A stretch of 64,000 nt of DNA from Reinekea marinisedimentorum (GTDB taxonomy: Bacteria; Pseudomonadota; Gammaproteobacteria; Pseudomonadales; Natronospirillaceae), in contig NZ_SLZR01000002.1 in NCBI RefSeq assembly GCF_004341165.1, positions 372,001-436,000 on the forward strand. Direction: 5' to 3'. Shown here piece after piece: positions 52,434 through 60,446 of this stretch (position 1 is the first letter of the stretch; each line of letters opens with the position of its first letter). Made by a program: the position numbers and the translations under genes. A model generated the notes under the pieces. It had not been told where the DNA came from and did no database searches. It saw only the letters and a program-made list of their open reading frames with translations.

Positions 52434-54104
52434 TTATTGCCAAGTGTTGCTGTTCCAGCTACCTGTGTCCCAGATAAGGCCATCGGAGCTTGAATCGTCG
52501 GTTGAATCACAGAGATCACCGATGCCATCGTTATCGGTATCCGTTTGAGAGGAATTAGCATGGTTTGGACAGTTATCGGCGTTATCGCCCACACCATCGC
52601 CATCGCTGTCTTCGCTTTCACTGGCATCATCCGGGAAGTCATCGGTGTTATCGCCCACACCATCGCCATCGCTGTCTTCGCTTTCACTGGCATCATCCGG
52701 GAAGTCATCGGTGTTATCGCCCACACCGTCGCCATCGCTGTCTTCGGTTTCAGTGGCATCGTTCGGGAAGTCATCGGTGTTATCGCCCACACCGTCGCCA
52801 TCGCTGTCTTCGGTTTCAGTGGCATCGTTCGGGAAGTCATCGGCGTTATCGCCCACACCGTCGCCATCGCTGTCTTCGGTTTCAGTGGCATCGTTCGGGA
52901 AGTCATCGGCGTTATCGCCCACACCGTCGCCATCGCTGTCTTCGCTTTCACTGGCATCGTTCGGGAAGGCATCGGTGTTATCGCCCACACCATCGCCATC
53001 GCTGTCTTCGCTTTCACTGGCATCGTTCGGGAAGTCATCGGTGTTATCGCCCACACCATCGCCATCGCTGTCTTCGCTTTCACTGGCATCATCCGGGAAG
53101 TCATCGGCGTTATCGCCCACACCGTCGCCATCGCTGTCTTCGCTTTCAGTGGCATCATCCGGGAACAGATCGGTGTTATCGCCTACACCGTCGCCATCGC
53201 TGTCTTCGGTTTCAGTGGCATCATCCGGGAAGTCATCGGCGTTATCGCCTACGCCGTCATCATCGCTATCGAGCCATTCATCCGCATCATATGGGAACGC
53301 ATCAATGACATCGCTATAGCCATCAGTATCGGTATCGGTATCAAGCGCTAAATCTAAGTCGTCATAACCCGTTGTTTCATCACTCTCGACCGTTTCAATC
53401 GCCTCCTGAATTTCAGCGGCAACATCAGTAAACTGATCTGAAATATTAGAATTATCCGGGTCTTCTTCTGTCGCGTCGGAAAGTTCAGTAGCGTTATCCG
53501 GAATCAAACCCGACTCAACAATATTAGTAGCTGCGAAAGCGGCATCTTCTGAACCGCTGCCGATATAGTCGCCAAGCATGTCCGCTTCAGATATACCCAG
53601 TGCATCAGAGATCTCGGAAACAGCATCCTGGATTGCATCGGCAACTTCCTCAGCTGTCGATGTACTGGTGAGGTGTTGTTCAGAGTGAATATGAACAAGC
53701 GTGGTAAGTGGCGTAACATTCTCAACACCTGCGGGAGCGGAGAGTAAATAGGCCGACTCGACGGTGTCTCCGGAAGGGTTATCTTCGGTTATGGTATCTT
53801 CGTCAATCGTGACACCTGAAATCGCCTGGACGACCAATGGATAACTGTCATAATTGGCTATTCCGGTAACATCCAGATCATAAGAGCCACCTTCTCCGGT
53901 GGTTCCACTGGGTTCATCGGCATCCTGCTCGAAATCACCATCCAGATCCAGCCAGATAGTCGCGTTTCTTAAATAGCCGTCTATCGCTTTAACACTATAT
54001 GTTGTAGGGGTTTCACTTCCACTACCTGAAGAACCTCCACTACAGCTGGAAAGTATGGCAGTGGTAACCAAACTTAATGCAACAGCAAGCTTTTTTCTTT
54101 GCAT
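52434..54104 (-). CDS. TSP3-repeat calcium-binding-type lipoprotein
   Basis: A 556-residue lipoprotein: signal peptide with lipobox ILSSC (Cys21), a Gly/Ser linker, a domain with the DLDGDFEQDADEP segment typical of the start of surface-exposed repeat proteins, a helical region (~115-240), then about eleven 22-residue thrombospondin type 3 repeats of the form DSDGDGVGDN(A/T)DDFP(D/N)DA(S/T)E(S/T)E. Each repeat should bind calcium. The last repeats diverge (ADNCPNHANSSQ, DLCDSTDD). The repeats are close to identical at DNA level (66-base period). A short tail ends in DTGSWNSNTWQ. Its likely role is adhesion or cell-surface structure. Confidence 0.88.
   Translation of the reverse strand: MQRKKLAVALSLVTTAILSSCSGGSSGSGSETPTTYSVKAIDGYLRNATIWLDLDGDFEQDADEPSGTTGEGGSYDLDVTGIANYDSYPLVVQAISGVTIDEDTITEDNPSGDTVESAYLLSAPAGVENVTPLTTLVHIHSEQHLTSTSTAEEVADAIQDAVSEISDALGISEADMLGDYIGSGSEDAAFAATNIVESGLIPDNATELSDATEEDPDNSNISDQFTDVAAEIQEAIETVESDETTGYDDLDLALDTDTDTDGYSDVIDAFPYDADEWLDSDDDGVGDNADDFPDDATETEDSDGDGVGDNTDLFPDDATESEDSDGDGVGDNADDFPDDASESEDSDGDGVGDNTDDFPNDASESEDSDGDGVGDNTDAFPNDASESEDSDGDGVGDNADDFPNDATETEDSDGDGVGDNADDFPNDATETEDSDGDGVGDNTDDFPNDATETEDSDGDGVGDNTDDFPDDASESEDSDGDGVGDNTDDFPDDASESEDSDGDGVGDNADNCPNHANSSQTDTDNDGIGDLCDSTDDSSSDGLIWDTGSWNSNTWQ
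52550..53335. repeat. 66-base tandem repeats encoding TSP3 units
   Basis: About eleven 66-base units in the middle and C-terminal part of the TSP3 lipoprotein gene, very similar to each other. The third base positions and the A/T, D/N and S/T variants are mixed between units. Because the unit is a multiple of three, changes in repeat number keep the frame. The array is open in several frames on the other strand, which produces long but false reading frames. Confidence 0.88.
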
Positions 54105-54378
54105 CTGTCCCTACCTCTTATTTCTTAAAACCGGATAGATATGAGGAATAAATAAAGTCCTGATAACTCAGGAAAAACTGAATTATTTTCCGCTCAACTT
54201 GCCCTTTCGGGGAACAAGGTCAGCTTAAAAGTTTGATGAGTCAGTGAGCCATACCTTACATGGGGGGTTTTCGACGGTAGGTTATAGTACTTTAGTACAG
54301 CTTTACTCTGTGATTCAGTCAGTCAATATAGGGTCAACGATTTGTTAACCTCCATGTTGTCATGAGTATGGTGGACAT

Positions 54379-56148
54379 ATGACAGGGACTGTTGAAGGTA
54401 AGCTCGCCAGCCTGATTGGTTTAATCTATGAATCAACAAATGCGCCAGAGCGGTGGCCCGAATTATTCAATGAACTTGATGCATACCTTGCTGCAAACCA
54501 GTCGCTTTCGCTGGTAAACGGTAAGTACGTTGTTGTTGAAAGCCTGGAGCAAAACCTGCTGTACCCGCACCTGAAGCAAGCTTTATCCCTTAATCAAGAA
54601 ATACATTTCGCTCAGCAAAAACTGAACAACGCACTGGCCATTCTTAACAACTTACCACTCGGCATTATTCTGGTTGATTACCAACTCAATATTTTATCCA
54701 CCAATGCGCATTCACAGGACTTTCTCGCGGCAGAATACGGTCTTGAAAAATCCAAAGGCAGGCTGCAGGCTGTGAACCCGGAAAGTCAGATCAGAATTGA
54801 ACAAGCCATTAAAAGATTAAGCAAAGCAGAAGCTGCAAATAAACAATTAAATGAATGCTTCACAATTTGCGGAAGTGAAGAAAACAATGGTTTCTATACT
54901 CTGCACTTTTCCCGTAACACCACCACGGCAACCACAGGCGCAAATGGTGTATACACATTATATATTTCACACTCAAACAGTCTGTCCAGTGTCAATGTCG
55001 ATAAAGTATCCAGCGTTTATGGGCTTACTGGCGCCGAGACCCGTTTGGTTAAGCAGCTCTTAAACGGCAGCAACTCACTTACCGAAGCGGCCGAAAAGCT
55101 TTGTATTAGCAAACATACAGCTCGCTCTCACTTTAAGAACGTGTTGACCAAAACCAACACTCATAGCCAATCGGAGCTGCTGAAGCAGATTTATGCAACC
55201 CCGGCTTTATGGTTAAGCCCGGTTGAAACGGAAGAGGTCAACAGACTGCAGCAACAAGTAGTTGCTTACTGCGAAAACACAAAAACTGTGCGTTCAAAAA
55301 ACGGCCTTGACCTCTCATTCTCGGATTATGGACGAATAGGCGGGAAACCCATCCTGTTTTTGCATGGCTACTTCCATTCACAAAAATTCTGGCAGCAAAA
55401 GCATGAAGAGCTCAAAAAATTAGGCATTCGGGTCATCGTTCCAAACCGATGGGACTTTCAGAAGCAGACCAACCTGGCTGGCCTGTCACTGAACGACGAA
55501 TTTGAAAACGCCATTCAATTGTCACTGGCATCACTGCAAATTAAAAACCCGCTTTGTGTTGCCGAAAGCACAGGCGCTACCATTGCGCTGGCCCATGCCT
55601 GCAGCCATCGACCCGTTTCGACAAAGCTTATTCTTATCAACCCCTATCCGGATAAAAACCACTATCTGGAAGTCCCCCTGATGGCTGCACAGAGTATGTT
55701 GCTAAAGGCCTACCAAAAACTCCCTGCATTCTCCCAAAAACACATCTCCAGACTCATCTTTTCGCAACTGCACGCCTCCCCTGGCAACTACTTTGAACGT
55801 GTTTACACCAAACTATCAAAAGCTGACAAAACGATCATTAACAGCGAACTATTTTTAAGTATCGTTCAGGAGTCTTTTGAATGGGCGTTTCACAGCGAGA
55901 CCAGCACCTATTTGGATGACTTTATTCAGGTGCATAAGCCGTGGCCCTTTGACCTGCGTAAATGCAACGCCAGCACTACAATTCTCCATGGCGCTGACAA
56001 TCCCATTTTCATCCCGGCTATTTCTGAGAAGATGGCGGCAAAAATGCCCTCGGCAAGCTATATAAAAGCTAAAGGCGCGGGTCAATATATGCTCTACAGC
56101 CACTGGCATTTGGTACTGAAAACCATGTTAGAGCAGCTGCAGAATTGA
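54379..56148 (+). CDS. LuxR-type HTH regulator fused to an alpha/beta-hydrolase
   Basis: A 589-residue protein with a PAS-like N-terminal region (~75-195), a LuxR/GerE helix-turn-helix at about 216-272 (LTGAETRLVKQLLNG, LTEAAEKLCISKHTARSHFK, NVLTKTNT), and an alpha/beta-hydrolase fold from ~305 to the end (ILFLHGYFHSQKFWQ). The presumed triad is Ser397, Asp540 (in LHGADNPIF) and His575 or His577 (in YSHWHL). The nucleophile elbow reads A-E-S-T-G, with Ala in place of the first Gly of G-x-S-x-G. A hydrolase domain used as ligand sensor or signal-degrading enzyme is possible. Divergent from the TSP3 lipoprotein gene. Confidence 0.85.
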   Translation: MTGTVEGKLASLIGLIYESTNAPERWPELFNELDAYLAANQSLSLVNGKYVVVESLEQNLLYPHLKQALSLNQEIHFAQQKLNNALAILNNLPLGIILVDYQLNILSTNAHSQDFLAAEYGLEKSKGRLQAVNPESQIRIEQAIKRLSKAEAANKQLNECFTICGSEENNGFYTLHFSRNTTTATTGANGVYTLYISHSNSLSSVNVDKVSSVYGLTGAETRLVKQLLNGSNSLTEAAEKLCISKHTARSHFKNVLTKTNTHSQSELLKQIYATPALWLSPVETEEVNRLQQQVVAYCENTKTVRSKNGLDLSFSDYGRIGGKPILFLHGYFHSQKFWQQKHEELKKLGIRVIVPNRWDFQKQTNLAGLSLNDEFENAIQLSLASLQIKNPLCVAESTGATIALAHACSHRPVSTKLILINPYPDKNHYLEVPLMAAQSMLLKAYQKLPAFSQKHISRLIFSQLHASPGNYFERVYTKLSKADKTIINSELFLSIVQESFEWAFHSETSTYLDDFIQVHKPWPFDLRKCNASTTILHGADNPIFIPAISEKMAAKMPSASYIKAKGAGQYMLYSHWHLVLKTMLEQLQN

Positions 56149-56297
56149 TAAGCTTTTAAGCGCAAACAGGGCGTGCCTGAGACTCATTGCATAACATCTA
56201 AAGGTACTTACAGAAAAACGGACAGTACGATTGACTGCGATAGTCTGCAACTGACCTGCAAACTTAAAAATCAAACGACTTATAAAGCCAACTCGAT

Positions 56298-56753
56298 TTA
56301 AAGCCTCTTAACAAAGAATAAACTGTACGGATCATCCGAATAATCTGCGAACGGCGCGCAAGGTTCAAAACCAAACTGCTGATACAACGCAACCGCGGGT
56401 ACAAACGCCTCGTGACTGCCGGTTTCCAGCTTAACCGTTTGGTAACCCCGTTCTTTGGCTTCCGCAAACACCTGATGCAACAAGTTTTTAGCCACGCCTT
56501 TGCGTAAGTGCACGGGGCTGGTTTTCATCGATTTTAATTCGGCCAGTTCCGCCGAGTGTTCTTTTAGTGCAGCACAACCGGCGAGTTCACCGTTCATGCG
56601 TGCTGCCCAAAAGGTAACCGCCGGGTCGCGCAGTTTTTCCGGGGTAATGGCATGAATGCTTTCGGGTGGCGAGTATTTGTGCATTTCCTGCAGGTGCCTG
56701 TTAAGCAGATCGGCAATAGCGCCGTCGGTCAGGTCGTCTTTGGCAATTTGCAT
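56298..56753 (-). CDS. GNAT family N-acetyltransferase
   Basis: A 151-residue GNAT enzyme with an intact acetyl-CoA site: LKSMKTSPVHLRKGVAKNLL (a variant of Q/RxxGxG/A) and the LYQQFGFEPCAPF motif. This type, ending in YSLFFVKRL, is common in proteobacteria, usually without known substrate. It starts 11 bases after the ArsJ gene and shares its direction, so is at the end of the arsenic operon. It does not look like ArsN, so the placement may be incidental. Confidence 0.85.
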   Translation of the reverse strand: MQIAKDDLTDGAIADLLNRHLQEMHKYSPPESIHAITPEKLRDPAVTFWAARMNGELAGCAALKEHSAELAELKSMKTSPVHLRKGVAKNLLHQVFAEAKERGYQTVKLETGSHEAFVPAVALYQQFGFEPCAPFADYSDDPYSLFFVKRL

Positions 56754-56764
56754 TGGTCATTCCT

Positions 56765-58000
56765 TTAAGCGCTGGCTTGCGATGCCGGTTTCGGGTGTTT
56801 GGGTAAGCCCAGTGAAATCACCGCGGTAATGGCAATAAACAACGCGGATACCCACAAGCAGCTTACCAAACCGAATGCCTGAAATAACCAGCCCGAAAGT
56901 ACAGTGCCAATTAAACGCCCCATGGCATTGGCCATATAATAAAAGCCAACATCGAGAGAGACGCCATCGTCACCGGCATAGCTAACAATTAAATAGCTGT
57001 GCAGCGAGGAATTCACCGCGAACAAGGCGCCAAAAATCATCAGGCCAATAATCAATACCGGTGCGACATAAAAGCCCGCCGATATCGCCACCGCCATCAG
57101 CAAAGTCACCAGGCCGAGTGCGCTTGCCCAGGCTAAGGCATGGCGGCCGTCCGGCACCTTGCCGCTCTTTTTACCCGTTAGGTTGGGGGCAAAGCCCTGC
57201 ACAAAACCATAGGCTATGACCCACAACGCCAGAAAGCCACCGACATACCAGTGATCCCAATTAAAGGCACTGGCCAAATACACCGGCAGAGCCACCACAA
57301 ACCAGACATCACGCGAGCCAAACAGAAACATCCGCGCCGCCGATAAAATATTAATCGCCCGGCTTTTAGAAAAAATTTCAGTAAACTTGGGTTTGTTTTT
57401 TGCCTTGCCTAAATCCTGCTTCAGGTTAAGCACACTGCCCAACCAAACCAGCGCCAGCGCAACCGCCATAACGATAACTGCACCGGCAAACCCGAGCAGG
57501 GTTAACAGCGCACCACCCAAAAAGAACCCGGCACCCTTCAAGGCATTTTTAGAGCCGGTGAGAATCGCCACCCACTTATACAGCTGGCCTTCGGCCTCTT
57601 TCGGCACCAGTAATTTAATGGAGCTTTTAGCGCTCATTTTGTTTAAATCTTTGGCGATGCCGGAAAGCGCCTGCGCCGCCATCACCCACGGCACGGTGAG
57701 CATTGCCGCCGGCACCAGCAACATGCTGAGCGCAATAATCTGCATAAACAAACCGATGTTCATGGTTTTGTTTAAGCCCAGGTGCGCGCCCAGCCAGCCG
57801 CCGATTAAGTTAGTGATCACGCCAAAAATTTCATAAAAAATAAACAGCATGGCGATTTCCAGCGGGCTGTAACCCAGGCCGTGAAAATGCAGCACCACCA
57901 GCATACGCAAGGCACCATCCGTTAAGGTGAATGCCCAGTAGTTACCGGTAATTAAAATGTACTGCCGAATTTCCGGAGAAAGACGCGCCAGTGCCTGCAT
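56765..58000 (-). CDS. arsJ: Organoarsenical efflux MFS transporter ArsJ
   Basis: A 411-residue major-facilitator protein with the ArsJ-specific pattern: YILITGNYWAFTLTDGALRM near the start, LHFHGLGYSPLEIAMLFIFY, and KDLNKMSAKSSIKLL. ArsJ exports 1-arseno-3-phosphoglycerate made by the dedicated GAPDH, and so removes arsenate from the cell without reducing it. Its partner gene lies four bases upstream. AAGGAATAACACC is the ribosome-binding site. Confidence 0.92.
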   Translation of the reverse strand: MQALARLSPEIRQYILITGNYWAFTLTDGALRMLVVLHFHGLGYSPLEIAMLFIFYEIFGVITNLIGGWLGAHLGLNKTMNIGLFMQIIALSMLLVPAAMLTVPWVMAAQALSGIAKDLNKMSAKSSIKLLVPKEAEGQLYKWVAILTGSKNALKGAGFFLGGALLTLLGFAGAVIVMAVALALVWLGSVLNLKQDLGKAKNKPKFTEIFSKSRAINILSAARMFLFGSRDVWFVVALPVYLASAFNWDHWYVGGFLALWVIAYGFVQGFAPNLTGKKSGKVPDGRHALAWASALGLVTLLMAVAISAGFYVAPVLIIGLMIFGALFAVNSSLHSYLIVSYAGDDGVSLDVGFYYMANAMGRLIGTVLSGWLFQAFGLVSCLWVSALFIAITAVISLGLPKHPKPASQASA

Positions 58001-58004
58001 GGTG

Positions 58005-59018
58005 TTATTCCTTATCGCTCAAGCCAACTTTTTTCGTCAGTTCGGCTACGCGGTTGGAGTAGCCCCACTCATTATCGTACCAGGCGTAAATTTTTACCTG
58101 AGTTTCATTGATCACCATGGTGGAAAGCGCATCAATAATGCTGGAGCGCGGATCGGTCTTGTAATCGATAGACACCAGCGGGCGCTCTTCATAGCCCAGA
58201 ATATCTTTCAGGTAGGTTTCGCTGGCCTCTTTCAGCAGAGCGTTCACTTCTTCTGCTGTGGTTGGTTTTTCCACCTCAAACACACAGTCGGTCAGCGAGG
58301 CATTGGTCAGTGGCACACGCACCGCATGGCCATTCAGCTTGCCTTTCAGCTCAGGGAAGATGTGAGTAATAGCCGTTGCCGAACCGGTTGTGGTCGGAAT
58401 CAAACTGGTGCCACAGGAGCGCGCACGGCGTAAATCGGCATGGGGTGAATCAATAATGGTTTGGGTGTTGGTGATGTCGTGAATGGTGGTCATCGAGCCG
58501 TGCTTAATGCCCAGCTTTTCATGAATGACCTTCACTACCGGCGCTAAACAGTTGGTGGTGCACGATGCTGCGGTAACGATTGGGTGCAGCGCTTTGTTGT
58601 ACAGCTCGTCGTTTACGCCAACCACAACATTCAGCACGCCCTCTTCTTTCACCGGCGCAGTGACGACAACGCGTTTCACGCCCTGATCCAGATACGCCTG
58701 CAGCAAGGCTTTGGTTTTCATTTTACCGCTGGCTTCAATGACCACATCGCAGCCGCTCCAGTCTGTCTCGCCAATGCTTTTGTTATGCGAGCACACCAGC
58801 TGCGATGAACCGATCACAATGCTGTCGCTGCCCTGCGCAACCGCTTCGTGGTTCCAGCGGCCGTGAATGGAATCGAAGTTCAGCAGGTGCGCCAGTGCCA
58901 CGGCATCGCCCGCCGGGTCATTAATTTGTACAAATTCCAAATCTTCCGATTCAAAACCGGCGCGCAGCGCCAAACGGCCCATGCGGCCAAAACCGTTAAT
59001 GCCTACTTTAATGGTCAT
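58005..59018 (-). CDS. ArsJ-associated glyceraldehyde-3-phosphate dehydrogenase
   Basis: A 337-residue GAPDH. NAD-binding [16 protein letters not shown] is at the N terminus, catalytic Cys153 lies in [10 protein letters not shown], and His in the following segment. It can use arsenate in place of phosphate and form 1-arseno-3-phosphoglycerate. It sits between arsJ and the phosphatase gene in an operon led by the ArsC-ArsR fusion. This context separates it from a glycolytic GAPDH. Confidence 0.92.
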   Translation of the reverse strand: MTIKVGINGFGRMGRLALRAGFESEDLEFVQINDPAGDAVALAHLLNFDSIHGRWNHEAVAQGSDSIVIGSSQLVCSHNKSIGETDWSGCDVVIEASGKMKTKALLQAYLDQGVKRVVVTAPVKEEGVLNVVVGVNDELYNKALHPIVTAASCTTNCLAPVVKVIHEKLGIKHGSMTTIHDITNTQTIIDSPHADLRRARSCGTSLIPTTTGSATAITHIFPELKGKLNGHAVRVPLTNASLTDCVFEVEKPTTAEEVNALLKEASETYLKDILGYEERPLVSIDYKTDPRSSIIDALSTMVINETQVKIYAWYDNEWGYSNRVAELTKKVGLSDKE

Positions 59019-59030
59019 GTTGTTTTCCTG

Positions 59031-59534
59031 TTATTCGCTGATCGAGTACTGTTTTTTCAGGTAGTTAAGGTGCGGAGCCAACGTTAATGCACGGGGCCGA
59101 ATGCTCTGAATTTGCTGCTTGGCCTCGGCCCAGCTATAGCCCGATTCCAGCATCATAATGGCCGACATCAAACCGGTGCGGCCAGTGCCGCCACGGCAGT
59201 GCACCGCTATAACATTGCCGCCGTTGAACAGTGCCAGCAGCGCGTCTTTGTGCTCAAGCCAGGCGGCTTCAAAGTCGGCTTCCGGCTCTTCATCATCGGC
59301 CACCGGAAACTGAAACCAGCGCATGCCTTTATCGGCCACTTCATCACCGAGCGAGGCAACCCCAAGGCTGCTCAGTTCGCTGTCGGCATTCATGGTGACA
59401 ACGGTGGTCACACCGGCTTGCTGCAAGGTGGCTAACGCTTCGCTGATGGTGGTTTCTTTGGTGCCCGGGCACGGCGTCATCACCAGCGTGGTGCCGTTGC
59501 TTAACGGCAGAGAATCGTATGGATGTACGTTCAT
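59031..59534 (-). CDS. CDKN3-like tyrosine/dual-specificity phosphatase
   Basis: A 167-residue protein tyrosine phosphatase-fold enzyme. The signature HCRGGTGRTG gives Cys113 and Arg119, and a general-acid Asp lies in FPVADDEEPE. It fits the cyclin-dependent kinase inhibitor 3 family, found repeatedly in ars operons. Its role there is not established: it could act on a phosphorylated product of the ArsJ pathway, or as a regulator. It lies between the ArsC-ArsR fusion and the GAPDH gene. Confidence 0.85.
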   Translation of the reverse strand: MNVHPYDSLPLSNGTTLVMTPCPGTKETTISEALATLQQAGVTTVVTMNADSELSSLGVASLGDEVADKGMRWFQFPVADDEEPEADFEAAWLEHKDALLALFNGGNVIAVHCRGGTGRTGLMSAIMMLESGYSWAEAKQQIQSIRPRALTLAPHLNYLKKQYSISE

Positions 59535-59585
59535 TAGAGGTCTCGTTTACTAGAAAGGTCGTTAAATTTAATTCTGTCGGCTGCG

Positions 59586-60353
59586 TTAACAGGCGGCACA
59601 CAGCGCTTTGCGTTCCGGCCGGCTGGCCATAGCATTCAGCCGAGCATTCAGCGGTTCAATATCAGTCGCCATTTGCTGCTGGGTGTTTTTCACCATCACC
59701 GAAACCCAATCCGGCAGGGCCGGGTTAATCTGGTAATACACCCACTGGCCCTCGCGGCGTGAAGCCAACAGGCCACAGTCACGCATCTGCGCCAGGTGAC
59801 GGGAAATTTTAGGCTGGGAAAGCTCCAGCGCCGCCGTCAGTTCGCAGACGCACAACTCAATTTCAGCCGAAATGAGCGCCGCCATAAGCAAGCGGGTTTC
59901 ATCCGCCAGGCATTTGAACAGACTCAGCGGCGAAATACTCAGCGCCGAAGGCTGCTTCTCTTTCACCAGCTTGAACATGATAAAGCGCTCATTGAGCTCT
60001 TTGAGCGTGGTTTCAAAGGGGAGTTTCACAGCGCGGGTTTTTGGGTCTTCAAAGTGCCAGGCCATGCGCTCACCGCCAAAATCGTACAGCAGGCATTCCT
60101 GCTGGGCTTTATCGCACAGCGTAACGGTGTAATCGAACTGCCGGCCGATAAAGGTATCGACCGATTTAGACACCAGGTTATCGGTTGGCAGGCCGAACTT
60201 TTCCAGTGCCTCTATGGCACGCGGGTCTACCGAACCGGGGTTTGTTCCGGCTGAAAAAGCCTGATATTTGTCACCAAAAAGACCATTCACCACGGCCTCG
60301 GCTATTTGCGAGCGGGCGGAGTTTTCGGTGCATAGAAATAGAATGGTTTTCAT
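59586..60353 (-). CDS. ArsC-ArsR fusion: arsenate reductase domain plus arsenic repressor
   Basis: A 255-residue fusion. Residues 1-~135 are a low-molecular-weight-phosphatase arsenate reductase with C8-T-E-N-S-A-R-S and redox cysteines Cys80 and Cys87. Their spacing (72 and 7) is the same as Cys10/82/89 of the thioredoxin-coupled enzyme from S. aureus. Residues ~140-225 are an ArsR winged helix with the metal motif ELCVCEL (Cys168, Cys170) and recognition helix QPKISRHLAQM. An extra CAAC tail is at the C terminus. It is the first gene of the operon. I use the ATG at 60353; another lies four codons upstream. Neither has a strong ribosome-binding site. Confidence 0.92.
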   Translation of the reverse strand: MKTILFLCTENSARSQIAEAVVNGLFGDKYQAFSAGTNPGSVDPRAIEALEKFGLPTDNLVSKSVDTFIGRQFDYTVTLCDKAQQECLLYDFGGERMAWHFEDPKTRAVKLPFETTLKELNERFIMFKLVKEKQPSALSISPLSLFKCLADETRLLMAALISAEIELCVCELTAALELSQPKISRHLAQMRDCGLLASRREGQWVYYQINPALPDWVSVMVKNTQQQMATDIEPLNARLNAMASRPERKALCAAC

Positions 60354-60386
60354 AAGCCAACACATATGGAAAAACAGATATTCGGA

Positions 60387-60414
60387 ATTTCATATATATT
60401 GGCCGTTATGTCAA
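60387..60414 (-). promoter_or_regulatory. Promoter and possible ArsR operator of the arsenic operon
   Basis: On the minus strand, TTGACA (60409-60414), a 16-base spacer and TGAAAT (60387-60392). The dyad ATTC-C-GAAT (60380-60388) overlaps the -10, as expected for repression by ArsR, and the flanks are AT-rich (CATATATAT). The start codon follows about 30 bases downstream. Confidence 0.45.
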
Positions 60415-60446
60415 CCTATGGTGTGTTAATTTTTTGTGACGCTCGG

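Noticed and set aside
52545-53351. Three long plus-strand reading frames (268, 247 and 224 codons) across the TSP3 repeat array
   Set aside because: They are low-complexity shadows of the 66-base repeats in the minus-strand gene, with no ribosome-binding site or recognisable domain.
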